This document shows, one piece after another, positions 7,230 to 14,091 of a stretch of DNA of 17,511 nucleotides. Every line of letters starts with the position of its first letter. The first letter of the stretch is position 1. A model generated the notes under the pieces. It was given only the letters and a program-made list of their open reading frames with translations. It searched no databases and had not been told where the DNA came from. The stretch spans positions 1 through 17,511 of the forward strand of contig JAFGCA010000626.1 of assembly GCA_016932895.1 (NCBI GenBank), in the 5' to 3' direction. This DNA is from Sedimentisphaerales bacterium. Its GTDB lineage: Bacteria; Planctomycetota; Phycisphaerae; Sedimentisphaerales; SG8-4. The position numbers were made by a program, and so were the translations under genes.

Positions 7230-8492
7230 TCACAGATATCGCCTGGGATCCGCCAGCTTCCCTTCCACCGCGCTGGCTGCGGCGGTGGCGGGGCTGGCGA
7301 GGTAGACTTCACTCTTGGGGCTTCCCATCCGGCCGACGAAGTTGCGGTTGGTGGTGCTGACGCACTTCTCACCTTCGGCCAGGACGCCCATGAAGCCGCC
7401 CAGACACGCTCCGCAGGTCGGTGCGGCGATGACGCAGCCGGCGTTGTAGAAGACGTCGAACAGCCCTTCGTCCTTCGCCTGCTTCCAGATCGTCGGCGTC
7501 GCCGGCACGATCAGCGTGCGGATCGCGACCTGCTTGCCTTCCATGATCTGCGCGGCGATGCGAAGGTCCTCGATGCGCCCGTTCGTGCAACTGCCGATAT
7601 ACGCCTGGTCCATGGCCATGCCGGCACAGTTACCGATGGCAACCCCGCCGCTGGGTAGGTGCGGCAGGGCCACCATCGGTTCAATCGCCGAGCAGTCGAA
7701 CGGTTCGGTAGCGACATACTCGGCATCCTCATCCGACGCAAAGACGGTATAGTCCTTTTTGTCGTTCAGATGCTCGTCCAGATAGGCCTTCGTGACGTCG
7801 TCGAATCCGATGACGCCGTTCTTGGCCCCGGCCTCGATGGCCATGTTCGTGATCGTCATACGCGCTTCCATCGACATCTCCGCCAGCGCCGGGCCCACAA
7901 ATTCCATCGCCTGGTAGAGCGCTCCGTCCGTGCCGATCCGCGCGATCACCGCCAGGACGACGTCCTTGCTGTAGACCCCGGGCCCGAGCGAGCCGTTCAA
8001 GACGAACTTGATCGAGGCGGGCACCTTGAACCAGAGTTTGCCCGTGGCGATCGAGGCGGCCAGGTCGGTCGAGCCGATCCCCGTGCTGAACGCCGCCAGC
8101 GCGCCGTAGGTGCAGGTGTGCGAATCACCGCCCACGATCACCTCGCCCGGGCGGATGTGTCCCTGCTCGGGCAGCAGCGCGTGACAAACCCCGGCCCGGC
8201 CCAGCTTGTAGTAATATTTGATCTTATGGCGCTTCGCCCAGTCGTCGAGCCGCTTGTGCAGCTCGGCGCTCTTGACGTCCTTGGCCGGCTGAAAGTGGTC
8301 GGGCGTCACCACGATCTTCTCCGGATCGAAGACCTTGTCGATCCCCTTGGCCATCAGCATCGAAATCGCCGGCGGCGTCGTCACGTCGTGACACATCACC
8401 ACGTCAATGTTCGCATCCACCAACTGCCCCGGCGCCACACGATCCAGCCCCGACGCCCGCGCCAATATCTTCTCCGTTATCGTCATTCCCAT
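7230..8492 (-). CDS. leuC: 3-isopropylmalate dehydratase large subunit LeuC
   Basis: Catalytic iron-sulfur subunit of isopropylmalate isomerase (aconitase superfamily), acting with LeuD on 2-isopropylmalate. The 420-aa protein has the family signatures in order: [11 protein letters not shown] near the N-terminus, [36 protein letters not shown] at about 120-143, and the three [4Fe-4S] ligands Cys302 (GSCTNG), Cys360 and Cys363 (PTCGACLGG). Near the end, the [13 protein letters not shown] motif is present. The length and the short LeuD partner fit the LeuC2/homoaconitase-like subgroup. ATG 8492 has GAGG 8 bases upstream, whereas Met3 would have too long a spacing. The gene follows leuA by 99 bp. 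It could in principle serve a homologous dehydratase, but adjacency to leuA supports leucine synthesis. Confidence 0.96.
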   Translation of the reverse strand: MGMTITEKILARASGLDRVAPGQLVDANIDVVMCHDVTTPPAISMLMAKGIDKVFDPEKIVVTPDHFQPAKDVKSAELHKRLDDWAKRHKIKYYYKLGRAGVCHALLPEQGHIRPGEVIVGGDSHTCTYGALAAFSTGIGSTDLAASIATGKLWFKVPASIKFVLNGSLGPGVYSKDVVLAVIARIGTDGALYQAMEFVGPALAEMSMEARMTITNMAIEAGAKNGVIGFDDVTKAYLDEHLNDKKDYTVFASDEDAEYVATEPFDCSAIEPMVALPHLPSGGVAIGNCAGMAMDQAYIGSCTNGRIEDLRIAAQIMEGKQVAIRTLIVPATPTIWKQAKDEGLFDVFYNAGCVIAAPTCGACLGGFMGVLAEGEKCVSTTNRNFVGRMGSPKSEVYLASPATAAASAVEGKLADPRRYL

Positions 8493-8541
8493 TGCTGTGT
8501 CCTCTACCTTCGCGGCCGGATCTGGTCGTCGCTACCGACCC

Positions 8542-8591
8542 GCTCTTTTTGCATTTTGCTCTGTCGTTTTGCTCTTTGCTTTTTGATTTCC
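8542..8591 (-). repeat. A-rich spacer tract between leuA and leuC
   Basis: The last 50 bases before the leuA stop, as read on the plus strand, are T-rich, so the transcript is A-rich. They contain a 9-bp direct repeat TTTTGCTCT (8554-8562 and 8567-8575) plus partial copies. The tract stands out against the GC-rich flanks. No hairpin is seen, and the role is unknown. Confidence 0.5.
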
Positions 8592-10151
8592 TCAGAGTTC
8601 CGCTTTCACTTCCGGCGGTCCGCCCTGGGCGGTGACCATTCGGTTGAGGGCGTCGACGTAGGCCTTGGCGCTGGCTTCGATAATGTCGGTCGAGATGCCG
8701 CGGCCGATATAGGTTCGTCCGTCGTCGGTGATGCGCACCGTCGCCTCGCCGAGCGCCTCCTTGCCGCCGGTGACGGCGCGGATCGAGTAGTTCTGCAGTT
8801 TGGGCGAGAGGCCGGTGGCCGAGCGGATGGCCTCGTAGGCCGCATCGACCGGGCCGTCGCCGTAGGCCGCCGCCTGCTGGATCTCGTCCTTGATGCGCAT
8901 CCGCACCGTCGCCGTCGGCAGCGTCCCCGTGCCCGAGGCGACCAGAAGATAGTCCAGTCGGTAGACGTGCTCGACCACGCGGACCTCGTCGTTGATGATG
9001 GCCGCGACGTCCTCGTCGAACACTTCCTTCTTCTTGTCCGCGATCTCCACGAAGCGGGCGTACGCCTGTTCCAGCTCGGTCTCGGTGAGCTTGTAGCCCA
9101 TCTGTCGGCAGCGGTCGGCGAAGCCATGCCGACCCGTGTGACGCCCGAGCACCATGCGCGAGCCGCCCAGGCCGATCGTCTGCGGCGTCATGATCTCGTA
9201 GGTGCTCCGCTCCTTGAGGATGCCGTCGACGTGGATGCCCGACTCGTGTGCGAAGGCGTTGGCGCCGACGATGGCCTTGTTGGGCTGGATCACGAAGCCG
9301 GTCAGTTGCGAGACGAGCTGGCTCGTGCGGTAGATTTCCTTCGTGTGGATGTTGGTGGACAGCCCGTCGGCGCCGGAGGCGGCGAAGAAGTCGGCCCGCG
9401 TGTGGATCGTCATCACGACCTCTTCCAGGGCCGCGTTGCCCGCCCGCTCGCCGAGGCCGTTGACGGTGCACTCGACCTGCCGGGCGCCGTTTCGCACGCC
9501 GGCCAGTGAGTTGGCCACCGCCATGCCGAGATCGTTGTGACAGTGCGTGCTGATGACGCACTTGTCGATGCCGACAACGTCGCTCTTGAGCGTGGCGATG
9601 AGCCGGCCGTACTCGTACGGAAGCACGTAACCCACGGTGTCCGGGATATTTAGCGTCGTGGCGCCCGCCTCGATCACCGCCGCCAGAATCTCGATGAGGA
9701 ACGGGATCTCGCTGCGGCAGGCGTCCTCGGGCGAGAACTCGACATCGTCGGTGAACTGCCGCGCCGCCTTGACCGCCGCGACCGCCATGCGGACCACCTC
9801 GTCGGGCTCCTTCTTGAGCTTGTGTTTCATGTGGATCGGGGAGGTCGCGATGAACGTATGGATCCGCCTCTTCGCCGCCGGGGCGATGGCTTTGCCCGCC
9901 GCCTCGATGTCCTTCTCGTGCGCCCGCGCAAGTCCTGCAATGGTAGGACCTTGCACCTGTTCGGCCACGAGCCGGGTCGCCTCGAACTGCGCCGGCGACG
10001 AGACCGGAAAGCCCGCCTCGATGATGTCCACACCGAGGACGGCCAACTGCTGGCCGATCTCGAGCTTCTGCGGGATCGAGAGCGACGCCCCCGGCGACTG
10101 CTCGCCGTCGCGTAACGTCGTGTCGAAAATGAGTACCTTTTCTCCTGACAT
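8592..10151 (-). CDS. leuA: 2-isopropylmalate synthase LeuA
   Basis: First committed step of leucine synthesis: acetyl-CoA plus 2-oxoisovalerate gives 2-isopropylmalate. The 519-aa protein opens with the catalytic FDTTLRDGEQSPG motif (metal-binding Asp10). It carries the HCHND motif (metal His203 and His205) and NGLGERAGN at about 231-239 of the TIM-barrel HMGL-like domain. A linker follows (HESGIHVDGIL, GRHTGRHGF), and from about 380 the C-terminal LeuA regulatory domain that binds leucine for feedback inhibition. Length is normal for the bacterial short form. ATG 10151 has GGAG 7-8 bases upstream. It is the first enzyme gene of the minus-strand leu series and has an approximately 200-base leader with hairpins and a Leu-rich short ORF. 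Citramalate synthase and homocitrate synthase are related, but the complete leu set makes LeuA the best call. Confidence 0.96.
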   Translation of the reverse strand: MSGEKVLIFDTTLRDGEQSPGASLSIPQKLEIGQQLAVLGVDIIEAGFPVSSPAQFEATRLVAEQVQGPTIAGLARAHEKDIEAAGKAIAPAAKRRIHTFIATSPIHMKHKLKKEPDEVVRMAVAAVKAARQFTDDVEFSPEDACRSEIPFLIEILAAVIEAGATTLNIPDTVGYVLPYEYGRLIATLKSDVVGIDKCVISTHCHNDLGMAVANSLAGVRNGARQVECTVNGLGERAGNAALEEVVMTIHTRADFFAASGADGLSTNIHTKEIYRTSQLVSQLTGFVIQPNKAIVGANAFAHESGIHVDGILKERSTYEIMTPQTIGLGGSRMVLGRHTGRHGFADRCRQMGYKLTETELEQAYARFVEIADKKKEVFDEDVAAIINDEVRVVEHVYRLDYLLVASGTGTLPTATVRMRIKDEIQQAAAYGDGPVDAAYEAIRSATGLSPKLQNYSIRAVTGGKEALGEATVRITDDGRTYIGRGISTDIIEASAKAYVDALNRMVTAQGGPPEVKAEL

Positions 10152-10351
10152 TGTTGCTTCTCCGAAAAAATGACCAAGTGCGGGCCATTATGCCGCAACC
10201 ACGGCCGTAATGCTACGGATTTGCGTAAGTGGTGGAAAGAAAACGAGTTGTGGTAGCTCCGTTATCTGCGCCTTAGCGGCGCAGCAACAGGCTGCCGAGG
10301 CCGAGAAGGCCGTTGCGGAGAGAACAAATTGATTTCCAGCCGTTCATATAC
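10152..10351 (-). promoter_or_regulatory. leuA 5' leader with hairpins, possible attenuator
   Basis: About 200 bases lie between the proposed start of transcription and leuA. A perfect 7-bp hairpin CTGCGCC-GCTAA-GGCGCAG (plus positions 10266-10284) contains the TAA stop of the Leu-rich short ORF in its loop. Further down, CCGTA/TACGG (10205-10218) is enclosed by ACCAC/GTGGT arms (10198-10202 and 10229-10233). A run of six T bases follows on the minus strand at about 10165-10170, but the helix before it is weak. The layout suggests a regulated leader; a clear terminator/antiterminator pair is not proven. Confidence 0.4.
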
Positions 10352-10434
10352 ATCAGTAGTATACCTATCGCCCAGACAATTGCAACACTTTTCCAAAAAA
10401 ACCGCCTTTCGTGGCTGGCCACGTCAACTGACAT
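10273..10434 (-). CDS. Small ORF upstream of leuA: Leu-rich leader peptide or small membrane protein
   Basis: The open frame from ATG 10434 encodes 53 aa beginning MSVDVASHERRFFWKSVAI, with a hydrophobic stretch at about 16-32. It ends in LRNGLLGLGSLLLRR followed by TAA. No good ribosome site precedes ATG 10434. Two in-frame ATGs at 10353 and 10347 lie right at the predicted transcription start, so a 24-26-aa peptide could be made from a leaderless message. Seven of its last fifteen residues are Leu, in the arrangement LLGLGSLLL. Leucine-operon leader peptides such as E. coli leuL (four consecutive Leu codons) are comparable. The end also resembles the tail of PEP-CTERM sorting signals (GLLGLGSLLLRR), so a decayed PEP-CTERM gene end is an alternative. 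The stop codon lies in a hairpin loop. Confidence 0.4.
   Translation of the reverse strand: MSVDVASHERRFFWKSVAIVWAIGILLMYMNGWKSICSLRNGLLGLGSLLLRR
10358..10385 (-). promoter_or_regulatory. Candidate sigma70-type promoter for the leu genes
   Basis: On the minus strand, TTGCAA (10385-10380) and TATACT (10363-10358) are separated by 16 bp, with 4/6 and 5/6 matches to the consensus. Transcription would start near 10351, about 200 bases before leuA. It lies inside the 53-aa reading frame, which favours the shorter leader-peptide reading. Sequence match only. Confidence 0.4.
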
Positions 10435-10455
10435 CTCGGCGAGCGCGTGCTGCGC

Positions 10456-12339
10456 CTAAAAATCTGCGGCGTCCCAGGGGGTTTTTGTGTCGATTTGGGC
10501 GGTGGTGGCGGCGGACTGTTGTTTGGTGGGCAGGGGGGTGGTGGGGATCGTTAGGATGAGGTTGGTGTTGTTGTTTCTCTGCCAGGTCCATTTCTGTCGG
10601 GTGGTGGTTCGCTGGGTGACGCTGGTGGGGGCGAAGGCGATTGCCTTCTTGACGTTGGGTTTTCTGACGGTGGCGTAGGCGGTCTGCTTGCCCAGCGAGA
10701 GCGAGAAGACGATGGCGGCTTCGTCGATCCTGTTGAAATCGAACTCGCGTCCCGGGCCGGGATAGAGTACGAGGTCGATCCAGGCGGCCTCGCTGTCACG
10801 GCCGGTCTCGAACGAGACGGTCAGGTCGTCGAATTCCGCTTCGTGGACGCAGAACACGCCCGCGATTTTCCCGGAGGCGAAGCGCATCGGCTCGCCCAGC
10901 CCCAGCTTCTCGGGCAGCTCCAGATTGTCGAGAGCCCCCTCGAATTGCATCCGCACCCGCAGATCGCGGGCGCGGATGGTGCCGTTGCGGATGCGGTCGA
11001 GCGAGATATGCGTATCGCCCCGGTCGGTCGCGAAGAGCACCGCCCCGAGCACGTCGGCGCCTTCCTGGAGGCAGAAGATGCTCGCCGAGGAGTAGTCGTA
11101 CCCGTCGTGCAGGCAGCGCAGCCGCAGTGCGGCCGGCCCGCCGGCGGCCTTCCAGTACGCCAGCAGAGGCCGGCGCTGGTTCCACAGGTCGCCGATATTG
11201 ATCGTGCCCAGCGTGAAGTCGCGGTGCAGGTACGTCGTGCCGACGATACTGTGCTGCCCCGCCGGATTGCGGACGAACGCCTCGATCTCCTCACGCGTCT
11301 CGTCGAGTTTCTTGAAGTACGGATACATCTCCTGTGGGCATTCGAGGGTGACGCGGTGGGCGTCGAGCGATTCCCACGCCTGCTCGTCCGGCACGAACCG
11401 GATCTTCTCGTCGTCGGTGGCCCGCTGGATGGCGGCCAGGGCGCTGCTGCGCAGGAGCGTGGAATAGCAGCGGCTGTGCGGCCCGGCCCATTGCTTCGTC
11501 GGCACGTGGAACCGCCGCGCCATGTGCTCCCACGCGAAGGTGTTGAGCTCGTCGAGCATGAGGCGCGCGGCTGCGTCCTGGACGTGGCCGCGCATGCGCG
11601 AGATTTCTTCGATGGCTACGAGCGTGTACGTGGGGCTGTTGTACTCGCTGAACGAGCCCTTCTTCTGCGTGTAGTCGACGAAGCGTTGCAGTCGCTGCCG
11701 GCCGTAATCGAACAGCTCGCGGACCTCGAACCGCTCGCCCGCCACCAGCGTGACGTACGTGCCCATCAGGGCGATGTTGGTGTAACCGGGGCCGACGTTG
11801 CGCTTCTTGATCGAGGCGGCCGCGTGCAGAATCGATTCGCGCACCTGCTCGCGCAGTTCCGTCGGAAGGCGGTCCATGTGGTCGATGGCGACCTGGAGCA
11901 GTTGCGTGCCGCAGAAGTCGGCCCAGTTCCAGTCGGGCGGCGACATTCTCGCGAGCGGCTCTTCGAGAAACCACGGCCAGATGCCGTAGGTCCGGCTGCT
12001 CGGGTTCTGGTCCTGAAGGCCGATGACGCGCGTCAGGATCGCGCAGGCCCGCTCCAGGCGATCGGCGTCGCCCGAATCCAGCAGCGCTACGGCGTACTCC
12101 AGCGAGTTCCGCGTTCGGTGCACCGTCCCGCCTGTCAGCGTCGTGTGATAGCCGGGCGACGAAAAGCTCGCACGCAGCATCCGCTCGGCCGGATCGTAAT
12201 TGCGGTCCTGCCGCTCCAACGCCCGCAAAAAAGCCGCCCGCCGACCCGCCGTAGGAAAAAACTCCCCCCCCGCCAAACAGGACCCCGCCAAAACCAAAAC
12301 GATCCACCCAACCAACGCCACCTGTCGCCGATCCACCAT
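10456..12339 (-). CDS. Secreted polysaccharide-lyase-like (heparinase II/III-like fold) protein
   Basis: 627 aa with an N-terminal signal (VALVGWIVLVLAGSCLAGG, cut probably near residue 24). Residues about 30-350 are helix-rich, with motifs such as YGIWPWFLEEPL, PPDWNWADFCGTQLLQ, GPGYTNIALMGTYVTL and SFSEYNSPTYTLVAIEEI. Conserved Trp, Asn and Tyr residues of this sort are typical of alpha/alpha-toroid lyases and hydrolases. Residues about 360-590 look like beta-sandwich strands, the two-domain plan of heparinase II/III and alginate-lyase-like enzymes. I cannot place it in a named family. The last 55 residues are Thr/Gln/Asn-rich and of low complexity. ATG 12339 has AAGGAG 8 bases upstream. 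It is divergent from the Gfo/Idh/MocA gene and lies just upstream of the leu leader. Likely exported, acting on an acidic glycan; substrate unknown. Confidence 0.55.
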   Translation of the reverse strand: MVDRRQVALVGWIVLVLAGSCLAGGEFFPTAGRRAAFLRALERQDRNYDPAERMLRASFSSPGYHTTLTGGTVHRTRNSLEYAVALLDSGDADRLERACAILTRVIGLQDQNPSSRTYGIWPWFLEEPLARMSPPDWNWADFCGTQLLQVAIDHMDRLPTELREQVRESILHAAASIKKRNVGPGYTNIALMGTYVTLVAGERFEVRELFDYGRQRLQRFVDYTQKKGSFSEYNSPTYTLVAIEEISRMRGHVQDAAARLMLDELNTFAWEHMARRFHVPTKQWAGPHSRCYSTLLRSSALAAIQRATDDEKIRFVPDEQAWESLDAHRVTLECPQEMYPYFKKLDETREEIEAFVRNPAGQHSIVGTTYLHRDFTLGTINIGDLWNQRRPLLAYWKAAGGPAALRLRCLHDGYDYSSASIFCLQEGADVLGAVLFATDRGDTHISLDRIRNGTIRARDLRVRMQFEGALDNLELPEKLGLGEPMRFASGKIAGVFCVHEAEFDDLTVSFETGRDSEAAWIDLVLYPGPGREFDFNRIDEAAIVFSLSLGKQTAYATVRKPNVKKAIAFAPTSVTQRTTTRQKWTWQRNNNTNLILTIPTTPLPTKQQSAATTAQIDTKTPWDAADF

Positions 12340-12676
12340 CCAAACAACTCCTTCAATTCATTTTCCAACCCCTCCACCCTCCATCATAATCCACCCCACT
12401 CCCGCAATCCACCCCCTGTCGAGTCGCCTGCATGATCCAACTGAACGCGCCGGCCTTTTCGCCCAGGTCAGCGAAGCTGACAGAGCGGACGTGCCCCCGG
12501 GCGCCGCCGCATCCCCGACTCCCTGGAGGGGAACAACTTCCAGCGGTGTGAGTATCAAAGAAGGGTTATTCGTTGCGGCGGCGGGGGTTTTTACGCTGGC
12601 GTTGGTGGTTTGGAGCGGGTAGAGTGGTTGGGCCGGTTTCTGCAAACTCCGTAACGCTACTATTGAGGAGAATCGC
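12340..12676. other. Divergent intergenic region with strongly strand-biased sequence
   Basis: This 337-bp region separates two divergent genes and should hold both promoters. From 12341 to about 12420 the plus strand has very few G bases (C/A/T-rich), continuing a bias that begins inside the lyase-like gene near 12245. TATGAT on the minus strand (12388-12383) is a possible -10 box without a well-spaced -35. A 6-bp hairpin GTCAGC-GAA-GCTGAC lies at 12467-12481. A possible 24-codon GTG ORF (12548-12622) has no convincing ribosome site. I see no RNA gene. Confidence 0.5.
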
Positions 12677-14038
12677 ATGATCAGGGACACCGACACATCC
12701 AAAATCAACCGCAGAGAGTTTCTCAAGCAGGGCAGTACGTTAGCCGCCGGTGCGGCGGTGCTGGGCGGGCTGGCTCCCGGGGCGTATGCCGGCGGGAACA
12801 ACACGATCCGGCTGGCGCTGTTGGGCTGCGGGGGTCGCGGCACGGGGGCCGTCGGCGACGCCTTGTCGGTCCCCGACGGCGGGCCGACCAAGCTGTACGC
12901 TATGGCCGATCTGCTCGAAGAGAAGATGACGCGGTCGCACGATTCGCTGAAGAAGAAGTTCGGCGACAAGATCGATGTGCCGCAGGAGCGCCGGTTCCTC
13001 GGTTTCGATGCGTACCGCAAGGCGATCGACATCCTGCGTCCGGGCGACGTGGCGATGTGCACGACGCGGGCGTACATCCGGCCGCTCCACGTCGAATACG
13101 CCATCAGCAAGGGCATCAACGTGTTCATGGAGAAGCCCTTCGCCTCCGATCCGGGCGGTCTGCACCGGCTCCTCCGCGCCGGCAAGGTCGCCGAGCGAAA
13201 CGGCATCAAGCTGCTCGCGGGCGTCCAGTGCCGCCACTCTCCGGCCCGCCAGGCGCTGATCGAGAAGATCCGCAACGGGGAAATGGGCGAGATTCCGCTG
13301 ATCCGCGCCAACCGCCTGGGCGGTGCCGGCTGGCTCGGCAACCAGGGCGAAAACGCCAACAAGCTGATGAGCCAGCTCCAGTTCGGCCGGGCTCAGTTGC
13401 ACTGGATCGGTTCGGGCCACATGGTCGACAACCTGATCCACCAGATCGACGAGTGCTGCTGGATCAAGGACGCCTGGCCTGTCACCGCCGTCGGCTTGGG
13501 CGGACGCGTGCCCCGCAGCGAGGACCACGGGCAGAACATCGACGTCTACTCGATGGAGTATACCTTTGCCGACGGGACCAAGGCGATGTGCGGGTTCCGC
13601 CGGATCAGGAACTGCCGCAACGAGTTCGCCACGTTCATCCACGGGACCAAGTGCGCCGCCCAGTTCTCCGGCCAGACGCACGCCGCGACGGTGCACCTGT
13701 TCAAGGACCAGCGGATCGAGCGGGACAATATCGCCTGGACGCCCGCGAAGGACGCCTACAGCCCGTGGCAATATGAGTGGAACGAATTCATCCGCAGCAT
13801 CCGCAACGACCGGCCGCACAACGAGCTCACGCGGGCGGTCTACTCGGACCTCACGTCGCTCATGGGACGGGCCGCCTGCCACATCGGACAGAAGGTCACC
13901 TGGGAGCAGATGATGAATTCCCGGTTCCAGTTCTGCGACTACCTCGACAAGATGGACTACGACAGCCCGGCCCCGGTGCAGGCGAACGAAGAAGGCCAAT
14001 TCCCCGTCCCGACGCCGGGAAAGTGGACGGAGATCTGA
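12677..14038 (+). CDS. Tat-exported Gfo/Idh/MocA family oxidoreductase
   Basis: Probable NAD(P)-dependent sugar or sugar-derivative oxidoreductase exported in folded form. The 453-aa protein starts MIRDTDTSKINRREFLKQG, a twin-arginine signal, with GAGGAG 7 bases before ATG 12677. The Rossmann motif LALLGCGGRGTGAVG follows at about 47-60. The EKPFA motif at 152-156 contains the conserved Lys of the family. GSGHMVDNLIHQIDECCW at about 246-262 matches the conserved active-site segment with His and Asp. The C-terminal part is the usual alpha/beta domain. Exported members are abundant in planctomycetes, and their substrates are mostly unknown. It is a single plus-strand gene between the divergent lyase-like gene and the convergent hydrolase, and its stop is followed by a strong hairpin. 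The genomic setting suggests a role in sugar turnover during polysaccharide breakdown. Confidence 0.93.
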   Translation: MIRDTDTSKINRREFLKQGSTLAAGAAVLGGLAPGAYAGGNNTIRLALLGCGGRGTGAVGDALSVPDGGPTKLYAMADLLEEKMTRSHDSLKKKFGDKIDVPQERRFLGFDAYRKAIDILRPGDVAMCTTRAYIRPLHVEYAISKGINVFMEKPFASDPGGLHRLLRAGKVAERNGIKLLAGVQCRHSPARQALIEKIRNGEMGEIPLIRANRLGGAGWLGNQGENANKLMSQLQFGRAQLHWIGSGHMVDNLIHQIDECCWIKDAWPVTAVGLGGRVPRSEDHGQNIDVYSMEYTFADGTKAMCGFRRIRNCRNEFATFIHGTKCAAQFSGQTHAATVHLFKDQRIERDNIAWTPAKDAYSPWQYEWNEFIRSIRNDRPHNELTRAVYSDLTSLMGRAACHIGQKVTWEQMMNSRFQFCDYLDKMDYDSPAPVQANEEGQFPVPTPGKWTEI

Positions 14039-14045
14039 CAGCAAT

Positions 14046-14091
14046 CCGAAGGGCGGTAGGGGCGGTGCACGGCGTCGCCCCTACCGTTCGG
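14046..14091. terminator. Strong hairpin between convergent gene ends, possible bidirectional terminator
   Basis: CGGTAGGGGCG (14054-14064) pairs perfectly with CGCCCCTACCG (14076-14086) over 11 bp with an 11-base loop. CCGAA (14046-14050) and TTCGG (14087-14091) extend the stem past a 3-base GGG bulge. It starts 8 bp after the oxidoreductase stop and includes the stop codon of the convergent hydrolase gene. No T-run follows on either side, so termination is inferred from placement. Confidence 0.6.

Noticed and set aside
7659..9509. 616-codon plus-strand frame across leuC, the spacer and leuA
   Set aside because: It runs antisense through two well-supported genes and has an Arg/Asp/His-rich composition without domains.
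8404..10188. 594-codon minus-strand frame over leuA in another phase
   Set aside because: Alternate frame of leuA; highly Arg/Gly/His-rich with no motifs.
10273..10325. PEP-CTERM sorting signal remnant (NGLLGLGSLLLRR)
   Set aside because: No PEP motif precedes it and there is no protein body. Kept only as an alternative to the leader-peptide reading.
10843..12435. 530-codon plus-strand frame opposite the lyase-like gene
   Set aside because: Antisense frame without ribosome site or recognisable domain. The minus strand frame has a signal peptide, ribosome site and structured motifs.
12200..12622. 140-codon plus-strand frame spanning the divergent intergenic region
   Set aside because: Starts inside the opposite gene, has Pro/Thr/Ser-rich low complexity, and no ribosome site. 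Its last 24 codons (SIKEGLFVAAAGVF...) are hydrophobic, but the only GTG start lacks a convincing site.
12740..14044. 434-codon minus-strand frame opposite the Gfo/Idh/MocA gene
   Set aside because: Antisense shadow; the plus-strand frame has Tat signal, Rossmann motif and EKP motif.
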